This document shows positions 1 to 12,721 of a DNA stretch of 64,000 nt, piece by piece. Source of the stretch: Nageia nagi (Eukaryota > Pinophyta); NCBI GenBank assembly GCA_050084985.1, contig JBITNC010000001.1:84444001-84508000 (forward strand). The letters are read 5' to 3'. Position numbers and translations under genes: made by a program. Each line of letters opens with the position of its first letter. Positions within the stretch are counted from its first letter, which is position 1. The notes beneath the pieces were generated by a model, which searched no databases, was not told the origin of the DNA, and saw only the letters and a list, made by a program, of their open reading frames with translations.

Positions 1-1150
1 TTAACAATTTTGTAAGATCACTAGACATATTGGCCATTATTTTCTAGCAAATTTAGAGTTACTAGTCATTATAAGGAGGTCATTGAAAAATAGGAGATTT
101 GATTTAACACTACTCCCAAAAGGTTGATTAGTGTCCTTTTTTTCATCTTAAAACATGAAAAATAAAAACCAATGTTAATTTGCATCCTCCTATGTTGATA
201 TGTGTCATTTTATTTTTTCTCCATTTTTTCACCTTTTTAAAAGCAAAATTCAATGCAAATTCTAATGCAAATTTTGACACAAATTTTGATGCAAATTTTG
301 CATTACATTTTACTAAAAAAAATATAAAACATATTTTTCCTATTCTTCAATCGAATATATTATTTATGAAAATAGTGTTTAATAAATTTAAAATTTTAAA
401 ACCTAAACCACTAACTCCATTCTTGAGCTGGTTTAATGGACTTATGTCATTGTCCTAAAGACCTAATAAAAGTGATGTACCTTGCAAAGATCTAAATTTT
501 GATCTAGATATCAATTTTAGCCCATTTATTTTTTAAATTAGAAAAAAAAAAGATATATGATTCTATGATATTTTCTTTTGAAAACCAATGCAAAACCTAA
601 AGCAAAAATTGATGTAAATTATAAAAAGTAGATGCAAAAAATAATGCAAATAAAAAATTTCAATGTAGAAATCGATACAAATTCTAAAAAATTATGCAAA
701 AAATTATACAAAAAGTGGCCAAAAAATGACGCAAATAGTGGCTTTAAGGATGCAAAAAGTGGCTAAAAAATGATGTAAAAATTGATGCAAATTCAAGCAT
801 GAAATTTACATCCTTTTTTGCGTTGGAAAAATTGGAAAAATACAAAAATAAAATAAAGAATTTAGATGCAAAAAAGGATGCAAATCCCTTTTTTTGTAGT
901 AGTGTGATGATATTAACTAAATTTCATAGTGGTATCTACACCATAAAATCTTGATGGGAAGACATTAGAGTTAGCTTGCTATTGTGTCTAACATTTAAGG
1001 ATGAAAGTGATATGTTGGCAATAAAAAAGGCTCTATTTACTATGAGCTTGTAGAAAATCATCCCTTGAAGGTTGAATGAATTGTATCTTGGCCAAATTTT
1101 AAAATTTAGAATTAACTTGGCATCATTCAACTTGTGTGTGTGGACATTGA
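1..1150. other. AT-rich sequence without a recognisable gene
   Basis: No coding similarity is seen on either strand. The one longer open frame on the plus strand (180-458) is a by-product of the ATGCAAA-type repeat, giving a monotonous Asn/Phe/Ala pattern. The stretch may be part of element E1, whose clear part starts near 1150, but I see no LTR or primer site in it. Confidence 0.5.
237..880. repeat. Degenerate short-period repeat (ATGCAAATTTTG-like)
   Basis: The words ATGCAAA and GATGCAAATTTTG recur many times, with irregular spacing of about 10-14 bases. They are densest at 240-310 and again at 590-880. It looks like an old, diverged low-complexity tandem repeat with no coding meaning. Confidence 0.6.
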
Positions 1151-1164
1151 GCTTCAAGAGTACA

Positions 1165-1497
1165 CAAACAAATTCAAAGTTTATTATTTGGGCCCATAAT
1201 CCACAAGTTTGAGATTTTCTTAGCTCATCCCATCATGGCAAGAACAAAATTCCACATTTGAGTAATTTGAATATTTTACATTTAATTATTTTTGGATAGG
1301 ATAAATAAGAAGAAAAGATTAACATATTTGATTTTATTTCTAGGAGTAATAAGGGAAGCAAAATATTTGGAAAAATACAAAAATATTTTTATTTTATCAA
1401 TAGATAAAATAAAAATCATTTTTAGGAGTTAAAGGAAATTTTATTTATTTATTTTGATAAGAAAAATAAAAAAGGAGTGATAAAGTGTTACTTTGTA
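1165..1497 (+). repeat. Internal segment of E1, inverted relative to 4331-4680
   Basis: Reading 4680 back to 4331 on the minus strand gives the same succession of words as this stretch: GGNCCCATAANCCACAAG, TTTGAGTAATTTG, AAAAATATTTTTATTT, TTAGGAGTTA, GTGATAANGTGTTA. The two are copies of the same leader region in two oppositely oriented elements of one family. Identity is moderate, indicating old copies. Confidence 0.65.
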
Positions 1498-2519
1498 TTT
1501 ATATTTTATTATGCTCAAAAATTTGAAATTTGGAGGGCCAAACATTGGGCAACTAAGGAGGCACGCAAAAATTGAGATCAAAATTTTGAATCTAGGAAAA
1601 GGAGGATGGACATTAGACAATAAGGAAGCTAGAGGACCTATTGATCACTTCAAAAGAGTTGGTTGCACATCTTGGAGGAAGATCATCACCTAGGAACAAG
1701 TCATTAGGTTTCTAAGAGGTTCAATTTTGAGTTTTGAGGTCTTTTCATTATCATTATTCTACTAGAAGGAGGACATCCATATTTTGAGGTAATAATTCAA
1801 AAATTTCAAGGCCATTGTATATACATAGGGGTTTCATCAATTTATTGGTACTAAGACATCACCATGGTATATTAAGGTATAAACAATGAGCAAGCTTTCC
1901 TTCAAACAATTCTAAGGTATTATAGGGTTTGTATTATGCTCATCACATCACCATTGTGAAGGCTAAGATGAAAGTTTACATAGTGGGAGAGCATCTGTAG
2001 TGAATATTGATAGGAGAGGGAATATTCATCAAAGAGAATGAAAACATGGGAAGGAGAAAAAGGTAATGAATAGCCAAGAGGTTCTCCCTAGCTCTATTAC
2101 ACTAACCTCATCCTTTCACAAATTATTTCAAGTTTATTCAACTATTCCATAAGACATTAAGGAAGCATTGAATTTTTTATATTTCATTAAGGTGAATAAG
2201 GGAGAAGAAGTATTTGATGTGATTTCACTAAGAGAGGTACATCCTAACATTCAAAGGGAATAGGTATAGGTATACTATAAAAATAAAGTAGTTACATATA
2301 ATGAAGATAGGGCCTCATAACATCATCCAATATTAAAGAAAGTTCACCCTTATCTAAGAATAATTTTAGATGTACAAATGATGGAAGGTCACTTACTTCC
2401 ACACTTAAATTCTATGAGAATCAAAGGAATGATAATAGGAGAGGAAGTTTCTATGTTTTTACAATGAAGCCACATAAACCTTCATTGACCTAGGGTTTGT
2501 ACTAAGAAAAACCCTTCCA

Positions 2520-2800
2520 AGCAAGATGATAAATGCATTATCTATCTCTAATGGTAATGGGCATTATACCTTGTGTGATTGTTCAATAACACTCAATATC
2601 AAGATGGGAAACTATATCCTTGAGGATGAATTTTATTTCTTTCCCCAAGATAGCTCATAAGAGATAACACTTGGAGGTCAATGGATGTTTCCCTTGGTTA
2701 ATTTTTAGACTAATTTTCAATGACAAGAGGTGAGTTTCTTCTTTAAGGGATAAAAGATCATCATCAAAGGTATTTAGCTTGGGTAGGAAAATAGTTTCTT
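2520..2800 (+). pseudogene. Retropepsin remnant of a gypsy-like element
   Basis: A plus-strand frame reads as the C-terminal half of a plant gypsy protease: an Ile-Lys-Met-Gly-Asn-Tyr strand, an acidic/Phe-rich segment, then LGGQWM followed by a Leu-Val-Asn-Phe stretch. This matches the family pattern of an I-x-LGxQW motif before a Gly-Thr and Asn-Phe-Gln segment. At least three stops interrupt it, and no catalytic Asp-Ser/Thr-Gly is visible. The usual reverse transcriptase does not follow; the 3' LTR begins about 100 bases downstream. Confidence 0.45.
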
Positions 2801-2903
2801 GTGTTATAAAAGATTGAATATTCTTGTACCAACCAAGAAAATGGTTCTACAGTAGTGGATTTTTTGAATTCCTTAAGGGAAAGGAATTTGAGGAGGCCAA
2901 ACT

Positions 2904-4302
2904 TGTAATGACCCCATTTTTCAGGTGTTTTCCCCATTCCACCTTAGATAAATAAGAATATTAATTTAGGATTATTTTTATCTATTTTATTCAAATTTGA
3001 TCAAAAAGTTATAAATTCCACTTAGAGACTTAATAAAGCTCTAATTATGGAATAAATAATCCTTCTATTTATTCATTTATATTTAGTTAATTACTAAAAA
3101 TAGCAATAATATTATATTTAATACCAAGTAAAATCAAAGTGTAAATGCAATATTAATCTCATTAAATGAGACATTGCATATTTTATCCTTGATGATTATA
3201 ACATTGGCATTAAATGTATCTCTAGTTATTAGTGCTCCCCTCTTCAAGGTAGAGAATTCCCATATATGATTGCACATAATACAAAGTCATTTGGATATTT
3301 AAGGATGGACGTGGTACTTTGAACTAGGCATTAAAAATCTTAAGGCAAGTGGATGTCCCTTGAGCATGGATGTTGGGCATGTGAGCACCCTAAGATCCTA
3401 CATTGTTCCTCCTAAGCACATGGAACTATGGTACTAATAATGAGATGATCCTATATCATATCCTATTAAAAATTGGAATTCATATCCCTTAGATGTGATT
3501 TTATCCATCCCAAGGCTTTTGTTCTAGGACTTTCTATACATATCACATCTCTCCACTTTTAGATCATCTTAGTGCAAGACTAGAAAATGATCACCCTCAC
3601 CTATAAATGGAGAACTCATAGCCATTATGAGATACATTGAATTTGATATTAAACCATTTTATTTCATATTGAGTGGAGACTCTATCTTTTCCACTTGTGG
3701 GATGAACTACATTTGAGGTATTGAGGGGATAGGAGGCTACCCTTGAACTTAATCTAGCCATCTTGGGAGAAATATTATTAGTTCTATCACAGTTGTTAGA
3801 GAAGAGACCTAGTCTTTCCTCATTACTTCTTGGATTATTGAGGCCATGGAACCATCCGAAATAACCCTACTATAGATTTTCATGACATAAAATCCTTACA
3901 TTGATAAAAGTATTGTAATTGTGCTTCTACCATTGCTTGATAAATACAATTACATTTTGTTATCAGAATCTTATTATTTATTTCTCTATGCTTGGATGTT
4001 GGATTATGGAGTAATTTAGACATTTTTTAGAATTTCATTTTTCTCTCTAAGTGTGATGTTGCATTTAGAAGTGTATTTTAATAGCATAAAACCTATTTTT
4101 GCTTCCTAGTTGTAACATTGGGTATTTGAAGGTATTTTGTGCAAGTTCAAATCATATTTTACATCCATAGCTAGATGTTGGGATTATGTGAAGATTTCAA
4201 GTTATTATTTCTATATTTATTATCTATAGCAAGTTGTTAGATATTTGGTGCATGTTTGAGCTTGTCTAGACCAATTCCTAAGCTTTAAGACAAATGTCCC
4301 TC
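2904..4302 (+). repeat. 3' LTR of E1
   Basis: The LTR begins TGTAATGACCCC after a purine-rich tract (TTGAGGAGGCC) and ends in AAGACA. It is the inverted counterpart of 5779-7097, shown by shared blocks such as TCCCCTCTTCAAGGTAGAG, CTTAGATGTGATTTTAT and GCAAGACTAGAA. About 1.4 kb long. Confidence 0.6.
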
Positions 4303-5755
4303 TCTTAGCACACATTTAAGGAGTGAGCCCTAGAATAGCTCATCACACAAAAATAACACCTTATCACTTCTAATATTAATTTACTTATCAAATTAAAATA
4401 ATAAAAATTCCTTATAACTCCTAAATATAATTTTATTTTCTTAAGAATGAAATAAAAATATTTTTGGATCTTTCTCAAATATTTTCTCTTCTTTTTTTAT
4501 TTTCTTTATTTTTCCTAAAAATTCTTTTTCATCTTATTACTTCTACTAAAAATAAATAAAAAAGCAAATTACTCAAACTTGGATTTTAATCCCTTCCATG
4601 GTGGAACAACTTGATCCTTTATCCCAAATATCTCAAGCTTGTGGGTTATGGGACCAAACATTAACTTTGAATAAGTTTTACATTATTTCAAGATCAATTT
4701 TCACAACAAACCTAAAATGATGCAAAATTAACTTAAAATATTTAGTGAATATGTCAAGATCATATACATCCAAAGATTAATTGGATGAATTTTTATAAAT
4801 TCTTGGTGAATTAAACTTCTTCAACACCCAATGTCTCACTTTTAGCTACTAGATCTTGAAAATATTTGTAAAAATATCCCAATGTCTCCCTTTAAGCCTT
4901 CATTATGCAAATACCACTATGAAAATGTGTCAAAGTTAGTAATTTGACTCTCCCTATGTCCTAATGTCCTATTTCTAGTGACTCCAAATTTCTCAACAAT
5001 TTAAGTTAGAATGATCTAACAATCTTGTAGAAGCCCTTAGAATCCAAATTCCATGGTGAAAATATATTAGTACCTATGATTGGACTCACCTATGATGTAT
5101 AAACTACTCAAAATTGGCCTCATAAATCCAATGTTCTCCTTAGTATTGTCCCAAAATATTGAATGGTATCTAAAAATACCCTCAAGAAATCAATGTCAAC
5201 CTTAAAATGATAAAACAAGCTTAGATCTAGTCATGTTAAGATCTAATGAACCTCCTCTTAATTCCTTGAACCCTAAATCCAAGCAAACAAACCTCAAACT
5301 TAATGTAAAACATCAAAAATTATGAAATTAACCATCCATTGAGTCGAATGTTCCTCCAACAAATTTCCAAAAATGTGAGATCTATCCTTCAAACCTAAAA
5401 CATTTAATTTCCAATGTAGAAATCTAGAAAATTCAATATCAAAACCTCAACTTCTATCTTCCAAGAATAGAATGCTTTAGATCTCCTCAATTTTTTAAAA
5501 CTACCATTGTAAACTAAGGTTAATACCATTGTTAAACTCATTCCATATCTTCTAGTAGGATGATAAGATCTCTTCAGCAAATCCTCCTCTTTTATCAAAT
5601 AGAAAGGGTAAGATCTTAGCTCTTAATAATACCACTATGATATTGTGAGTCTGTATCTCCTTCAACCTTCTTACTAACATGATGGTAAGAATCTCTCTTT
5701 GACTTCAGCTCAAAAATGATACATGTGTGAAACCCTTAATTCCAAAAGGATGGTA

Positions 5756-5775
5756 GAATCAAGGCTATGATACCA
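5756..5775 (-). other. Primer-binding site of E2 (tRNA-Met type)
   Basis: On the minus strand the sequence is TGGTATCATAGCCTTGATTC. This resembles the initiator-Met tRNA complement (TGGTATCAGAGC) used by plant copia elements and chromoviruses. It lies three bases after an LTR end in ATCATCA. Confidence 0.6.
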
Positions 5776-5778
5776 CTA

Positions 5779-7097
5779 TGATGATACCAAATCAATGGAT
5801 CATGCTCAAACATGACCTAGGAGATGTACATTTATCTTCTAACTTAGGATCTAGCCAATTCAACTCAAAATTGAATAAATATTCCAATGTCTAGCTAAAT
5901 CGATAGAAATGTAACTACAAATATGAAAAAATGACTCTATAAATGCAATGTGGTACTTAGAAAGCAAAGATAGATAACTAGCTATGAAATATCATTTCTA
6001 ATTCTAATTTCTAAGAACAAGGAGATAGTAAGAAAAAAAATGATAGCAATAATGTAATTGTATTTATATAATAATGATAGAATCATATTTACAATGTTTT
6101 TGTGCCTAAGTTACTTACACTAGGGTTTCCTTTAATAGGATTTTTTTGGATGGATCTAGGGCCACACCAATCTTAAGAGAAGTAAGGCCAAGCCTAGCTC
6201 TATCCTACTTCTCTATGATGGAATAACTAGAGTTCCTCTCTTGAATGTTTAGAGTAAGCTTAAGGCTAGCCTTCAATCATCTTAAGACCTCAAATGTAGA
6301 TTGCTCCATAAGTGACTAAGAAAGAGTTCTCACACTTAGTTTGAGGGTTTATTCATAAATAAATTCAGTAGTCCTCCTTATATAAGAGAGGCATTGTATC
6401 TTCTAGTCTTACATTAATATGATCTAACAATGTTGAGGAATGATCTATTTTCTTATAATGCTAACATCAAGGATGGAGAGATTTGGAATAAATAAAATCA
6501 CATCTAAGGGCTATGAATGCTAGTGCTGGGATGATGGAGCTTCCAATGTATCTCAATGTCAACTCCATTCATCCAAATACCTTTAGGAGGGTGACATGGG
6601 GCCTAAGGACTCCCAAATCTCTAATGTGGGGATCAAATTCCTTCTAAAATACCAATGTGATGCCTTAAAGACTAGTTATGACCAATGTCCAAGTGTGGAA
6701 GCCATTAAGATGCCTCATAGTCTATGTAATCACATAGGAGGATGCTCTACCTTGAAGAGGGGAGTACTAATGATAAGAGAACCATCTAATTCTAATATAA
6801 CATTCTTCAATGCTAGAAATATGCAATGCCTCATTACTAGAGACTAATATTGTAGTTACAAATGTAATGACCTTGGTAATATTAATACAATATTATTAGC
6901 ATATTAATGCACTTAACTATACATAATGAACTAAATAAAGGCCCATCATTTCATAATTAAAGCATTGAACTAAGTCTCTAAGTAGAACTCTCAATATTTT
7001 TCCAAAACTACTAAAATAGAAAAACTCACTCCTAAACTAATGTTCCCATTTATTAGAGGTGAAATGGAGAAAATACCATAAAAATAGGGACATTATA
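5779..7097 (-). repeat. 5' LTR of E2
   Basis: Read on the minus strand it begins TATAATGTCCCTATTTTTATGG-like (the TG has decayed to TA) and ends ATCATCA. It aligns through its length, in patches, with the LTR at 2904-4302. The two differ by many substitutions and indels, so they belong to the same family but not to one recent insertion. Confidence 0.6.
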
Positions 7098-7229
7098 ATA
7101 TTTTTAGCTCAATATTTATAAAAATTTAAGGAAATAAATCTCCCTCCTATTTAGTAATAAAAAAATAAAATCAAAATATTTGAAAATAGAAAAAAAATAA
7201 CACTTAGGGATCATATCCTTACCTCTTCA

Positions 7230-7560
7230 ACAAGGTCCCAAAATCATTGATTTTCCTTGATACATTATGCAAGGAGAACTCCCCTATAATCTACTTATAA
7301 GTAGACCATGCATTCATGATGTGGGGGCCATCTCTTCCACTTTGCATAAATGTATCAAATTTGAGCATGATGGAAAATTTATAATATTTTCACTTATGAG
7401 GATTCTTTGAAGTATTATAGTGAAACCAAAAAAGAATTCCTTAGAGTTTAAATTGTTCCACATAATGAAGATAAATTATTTGAAGTGCAAGATAAAGTGA
7501 GACAAAAACAATAGGATCACTTTATCAACATCATATATGAGGATTTGAAAAAAGTATAAA
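7230..7560 (+). pseudogene. Gypsy protease/linker fragment
   Basis: A plus-strand frame starting near 7286 reads NLLISRPCIHDVGAISSTLH and continues with a Lys-Phe-Glu-His-Asp-Gly-Lys segment. This matches the conserved stretch between protease and reverse transcriptase of Tat/Athila-type gypsy elements (LLGRPWIH, then STLHQ and KFxHxG). One frameshift follows, then stops. It is not contiguous with another domain, and it adjoins the end of E2's LTR, so it may belong to the element into which E2 inserted. Confidence 0.6.
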
Positions 7561-9359
7561 ATAGGTTTATATCATTGGGAAAGGTTGAACTTATACAAGT
7601 AGTCAAAGATTTTAGAAGGCCAAAAAAATCCTCCAAAAGAGGGCCAACATTAGTCCTATTTTTATGTAAAAGCTTGAAACTCTTCATATTGATCTAAGGT
7701 TAAAATATGCTTAATATAGGATTAAGGTCAACCCTATATTGGAGCATTTTTTGGCCTCCCAAAATCTTTAGCTAATTATAGAAGTTTATCCTTGCCCAAT
7801 GATTTGAATATATTTTTCTTCCCTTTTAAAAGCCTCTTATATCATATTGTAAGAGATTCTAAATTTTTAATTTATCTTTATCTTACACTTCAAAAAATTG
7901 AACTTCATTATGTATAATAATTTATGATCTTGGGAATTAATTTCTTTTTGTATAGATAAAGGATAGTCAAACTAGAAGAAAAGTTTAGTTTTTGATCCCT
8001 AAAAGTATCAAAATGGAAGCAAGAAACCTAAAAATATTTATAAATTAGAAAGATACAATGGTAATCAATTTCACTATTATGGATATTTATATGGAAAAGT
8101 TCTATGATTATAAAGATGTAAGTATAGGTAAAAATGAACAAGGCATATAAAAATTATTTAAAAACCATTTAGTCTAACCTCTAAATAAATGTTTAAGATA
8201 TGAAATAAAAGGTAATGAAGAAGAAAATAAAGGCAAGTGTAGATACCTAAATTTGGTTTATATTTATTATGTAAAATATATTTTAGATATCTAGAAAAAA
8301 TAAATTAATTATTGTTAATATTATTGGTATATTCTACACATATCTTTTGTTTTTTTCATTCATAATGATAATGATTATTTATCTCATATATTTATTTATT
8401 TTATGGTGCAAGCTTCAAACAATTTTGAGTGAGATAAACTTGGCTGAGAAGAAATCTTACATATAAAAGGAAAGATGTGTATTAGACTAAATAGATCTCA
8501 TCCTACATATTCTAAGATTTTCATTATTAAATGTGAATAAAATCTCTTACTACCAACTATCAAGATATGAGTTTTCCCAATTTTTTATATCTTATCATAT
8601 TAATTTTGAGTCTTTTCATTAATTTGGATATTCTTGCATAGGTATTGAGCATGCATCGATTTTCATTCTTTTTGAGATGTTATTGCATGGAGTATTTTAT
8701 GTGATAGTGCATGATATATGAGCATGTATCAGTGCATATAAATTTGTGGTAATGGTTACTCCACATTTTGATAACAATATTTTAAGATTCTTTATGATGT
8801 TATTTTGATTGATAAAGCATATTTAATAGGCTTATACACTCATTTTAAAATTCAAATTTAATGGAAATAATATTTTATCTAATAACTCTTACAATTTATA
8901 CATGACTGTAAAGTTTAATTTGTGCTCATTATTGACTATAGATTTTTAAATTATTTTTAATATTTATAAATTGGTAAACTTGGAATTTCTATTAGAGTTA
9001 TTTTTGAAATAATGTTTTATACCTTAAAACTCTAGGATTATTGGAAGGATTTAATATTGTATTTTAGGCATTTTAAATATGGATTATATTATTCAACATA
9101 TTTTGGATTGGATGGATCATGTTGGAGAAGATAGAGCTATTGAATTTGTTCTTGGTGGTCTCATTTCTAAAATAAGCTACTCTACTACTAGAACTATGAA
9201 AAGCTAGTAGGGAGGCTAACACATTATAAGAATTGATAAAAAAAAAAAGATATGAAAGGAATTATATACAAGTATAAGGTACTTTATGATGATGAAAAAG
9301 GTATCCCCTTAATAGAATAAATTCATAATAACCTAAATCCTAAAAATTAACTAGATATA
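7561..9359. other. No recognisable gene
   Basis: AT-rich sequence with frequent stops on both strands. It presumably belongs to the flanking gypsy fragments (LTR or leader of the gag copy at 9360), but I find no repeated end, primer site or domain to prove it. Confidence 0.5.
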
Positions 9360-10180
9360 AAGTTTGAGAAAATGAATGGAGAGGGATATCATAATGCTCA
9401 TCTTCAATCATTTGATTATAAGGTGGAAATAAGTAGTATCATTGAGAATTTAAAGGTAAAATTATTTCCTCTTAGTTTTGTGGGAGATGCAAGAAAATTA
9501 TTTCATACACTTGATATTGGATCTATCACTTCTTTTAAGAATTTGAAGTCCCTCTTTCACATCTACTAAAAGTGTAACATTCAAAGACCACTTAATTTAT
9601 TAAATTTGATGGCATGCAAGAAGGGATACAATGAAAAAGGTAGAAAGATTTATTGGTTTCTCTCTTCAAGAAAATAATGTTGATGCTATTTTCATAGGTA
9701 ATATTCTTTCATCACTAAATATCCATGCTATAGATTATATGTACTAAAAAAAATTCTGAATGAATTTCAAGTTGATTTTAAAAGAGAAATGTATAGTTGC
9801 AAATGGTTTTTGAAGTATGGTAATGCTTATAAAAATAATAAAAAGATATACTATATGAAAGAAGAAAAGTAAGTAGATGCCATTAAAACACCTAATTAAC
9901 CTACATAAGAACAAGAAATAAGAGAAAGATAATTTATTGAAACTTATGTTCTTATATTAAATGCTTAAATATTAGTCAACATGGAATTTGATTCAACTAA
10001 GTAATTAAAATGAATTGGGAAGAAACAATGTTAAACCTTATTAATATAATCCTAATTTTTATTGCATGTATCATCAAGATAAAGGACATAGAAGTAATGA
10101 TTTTCTTGATTTGAAAATAAATATGATGGATATTATTTTAAGTGGTAAAATTGAATATGTTAATAGTTCCATTTTTTAAT
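9360..10180 (+). pseudogene. Gypsy gag fragment with zinc-knuckle remnant
   Basis: The 9372-9569 frame reads as the Retrotrans_gag (capsid-type) domain: LQSFDYKVEISSIIENLKVK, then an LFPLSFVGDARKLFHTL segment and the spacing to a KCNIQRPLN segment, after which stops and a frameshift follow. Around 10060-10130 a nucleocapsid-like motif CMYHQDKGHRSND is seen, equivalent to the Cys-His knuckle of plant Tat-type gag. The order capsid then knuckle is right for gag. Protease and polymerase do not follow; the short LTR element F begins at about 10486. Confidence 0.65.
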
Positions 10181-10485
10181 TTAGTTCTACTCTTAATATA
10201 ATTGTAAATATGATTATCAACAATGATATATACTGATGCTAGAAGAGGTGGACCTAGAGTTGAAGTTAACATGTTTACCAATCAAATAATTGGAACTCTA
10301 TAAGATCATAGAATTAGATACAATTTGACTAATCTAATTAAAATACACATGCAACTATTAGTTTACATATTTTGCTTCAAATATCCTAATATTATAAAAA
10401 TGCACTTTATAATCTTTTCAACAATATTTTAGCAAGTACTTTTTTTTTTATATTCTTGGTTATTGGAAATAGGTAAATATGATAG

Positions 10486-11194
10486 CATTTGATGACAAAA
10501 AATAATAAAGTTAATTATTAAATTAGGGTTATTTACAAAATATTCAATTAACTAATTAACTACAAAATTATAGATAAGAAATAGCAGTAATCACATTGAC
10601 CTTAACCTATCAAAACTAGAAAATGAAATATACAAACTTGCACCTTAATTGTGATGTCAATCAAAGGTGATATCTAAAGGAAATAAGATAAACAATAAGC
10701 CTCTTGACATAATGGATCCACTAATCCAACCTCAACCTAATGATAGCACTCAGCTACCTTTCCAGTTTAGCCTCACCTAAAGCTCAATGTCATTATTGGA
10801 TCTTTGTTCTATAGAATATCTTATGCATAGGTGTGAAAGATTGTAGATATGTATAACTTAGATTGTAATAATTTCTAGAATTGATAGGTGGCATTGAAAA
10901 ATACTGATCAATAATAACATTAGTAATTACCACCTATCAAGGATTTAGGATAATGCAAGATCATCTCCTATTAATGATCATGCACACCCTTCCACCTTTA
11001 TAGGCAATAGGTAGAGTGACAAGGCTCCTCCTTGGGCTTATTGTGAGGTTGACCCACTTGTTACCATAAAACACAAATGTATATGAGAGTGCACACATAT
11101 ATAAAGTTATTTATTTAATAAATTAAATAAATCATTTGGAATAACTAAAATGGAGGATTTTAATTAATTTAAAATTTATTTTTTGATGTTAATA
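10486..11194 (-). repeat. LTR of element F (3' on minus strand)
   Basis: Direct repeat of 20538-21257. Shared blocks include GTTAATTATTAAATTAGGG, CACATTGACCTTAACC, TACCACCTATCAAGG and GGCTCCTCCTTGGGC. Its left limit is uncertain by about 20 bases. Confidence 0.75.
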
Positions 11195-11623
11195 GATGCC
11201 CCACTTTGAATATGATTTGATGTTTTGAATAAAGGAAATCAAACATAATTTAAAGTATACTCAAGAAAAGATAAGAGTGAAAGAGTACTCCTTGAAAAGG
11301 TGTCACATGGTTGAAGCTTCATATGTTCCAATTTTTCAGCTATGTTATGTCCTCCTTTTGACTTGGTTGCAATATGGTGATCCTCTTATCGTAGGAGCAA
11401 TCCAAGGCAAAGAACATGGAACCTGTAAAGATCTTAGAAAAGAAATGTTTTGTGTACAAGATATCTCAAATATAAACATGATAAGTGATGAGATAAGGGA
11501 TAATAAGTGTAAACCTATTCTTGATGACTTAGCCAACAAGAGTGAAGAAATATGATCAATTTACGTTAACAAAATTAGATTCCCAAGACACCATATTACC
11601 ATGGATTTGTTGACAAGAATGAC

Positions 11624-11628
11624 CCTTT
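11624..11628. other. Target-site duplication of copia2, left
   Basis: CCTTT immediately before the TG of the LTR; repeated at 19957-19961. The joined flanks reproduce a unit of the 88-bp repeat of element F, which confirms the insertion point. Confidence 0.85.
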
Positions 11629-12130
11629 TGAGAGAATTGAACAATAACATGAACATCTCTAAACTCTCAAGATCACATGAAAGCTTTGTATACACATCTA
11701 ACAAACTCATAAAGCAATCTCACAAAGATAAGATAAGATGTAAGTGGTTCCTCGAACTAGGAGTACATCCACTAATTAGATCTTTACTTCAATCACAAAT
11801 ACAACTCTCTTACAATCCTCCTAATCTCAAATCCTAAACACTATCCTCTAGCACAACTTTACTCCATAAATTGATGTGTGATCACAAAGAGGGAGCCTTC
11901 AATTTATAGGTCAAAATCCTTCTTTGGATCACCCTTTTATCTAATGTACAAAAGCATAACATGCACATCCTTTTACCCAAGGGGCATGCTCATGACATGG
12001 AGTGAAGGACAAGTAACATTATCATATTCATTTAAATACTTAAGGTATCAAATGATACCCTTAAGTATTAGTGAATTTACATAGAATATTATTACAAAAC
12101 CTTTACAATAATGCATTATACATTCCAACA
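11629..12130 (-). repeat. 3' LTR of copia2
   Basis: On minus it begins TGTTGGAATGTATAATGC and ends in CA (plus-strand TGAGAGAATT). It carries a TATAAATT-type box near 11900-11910. It pairs with 19459-19956; the two differ at clearly more sites than the LTR pair of copia1. Confidence 0.85.
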
Positions 12131-12139
12131 CTCCCCCTT
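12131..12139 (-). other. Polypurine tract of copia2
   Basis: Minus strand AAGGGGGAG directly before the LTR. The 17 bases ATTGCATTAAGGGGGAG are identical in copia1. Confidence 0.8.
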
Positions 12140-12721
12140 AATGCAATATTGAGATAGAGAGAATAAGAGAGAAGAAGAAGAGAAAGTAAAAGAGTTCTCT
12201 TCCAAATAGATACAATGGAGATGAGAACTTTTTACATATTTATGAAGTAAGAAAGATCTAGTTTGAGATTCACTACTTTGCCAAATACAATTATTAATCA
12301 TAATTGATTTCAATGTACATGAAGTAGTCATCTAGCTAGAAGTCATAAAGAGTCTCCAATAGCCTACATACCTAAGGTAAGTAACCTACAATCTCAAAGG
12401 AACTTGCAATTCATAAGCAACTCAAATAATAAGATCAATTAGATGCAATATATTCATCTCAACAAAGATAGATGAATCATACAAATGCCATTATGAACTG
12501 ATCAATGGTGCACTATAAGTCATCATGAAGATGCCATGCCAAAAACTTAGTCACCTACTATATATAAAATATGTGTTGATTATCATTACAAAATAGAGTA
12601 TGCACATATTAATTCCTCATATATGGATAACTAAATAAAGCCAAAATATACATAAGAGTTCTTTACACATGGATAACTAAATAGTGCTAGATTGGATAAT
12701 CTTTTTACTTTAAAAAATTGT

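Larger units (their letters stand above)
1150..4302 (+). mobile_element. E1: internally deleted Ty3/gypsy-like element, 3' part
   Basis: The segment reads, in order: leader-like sequence (about 1165-1497, the inverse of 4331-4680 in element E2), a gag-like stretch without clear motifs, a protease remnant (about 2520-2800), a purine-rich tract and a 3' LTR (2904-4302). Reverse transcriptase, RNase H and integrase are missing: the LTR starts only about 100 bases after the protease. The last LTR base is followed by AATGT and then by sequence that continues into E2, so E1 appears to sit inside E2. The left end is outside the window or too decayed to see. The gypsy assignment rests on the protease remnant and on the Met-type primer site of the sister copy E2. 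Confidence 0.5.
4303..7097 (-). mobile_element. E2: 5' part of a gypsy-like element (minus strand)
   Basis: On the minus strand the order is 5' LTR (7097 to 5779), initiator-Met type primer site (5775-5756) and about 1.4 kb of leader down to 4303, where E1 interrupts it. No coding domain is visible in the surviving part. The rest should lie to the left of E1, beyond the window. Confidence 0.5.

Noticed and set aside
180-458. Small plus-strand open frame
   Set aside because: Its sequence is the translation of a degenerate ATGCAAATTTTG repeat.
11277-11555. 92-codon plus-strand frame in element F
   Set aside because: It is antisense to the element, has no recognisable domain and sits in short interior sequence of a non-autonomous element; chance is a sufficient explanation.
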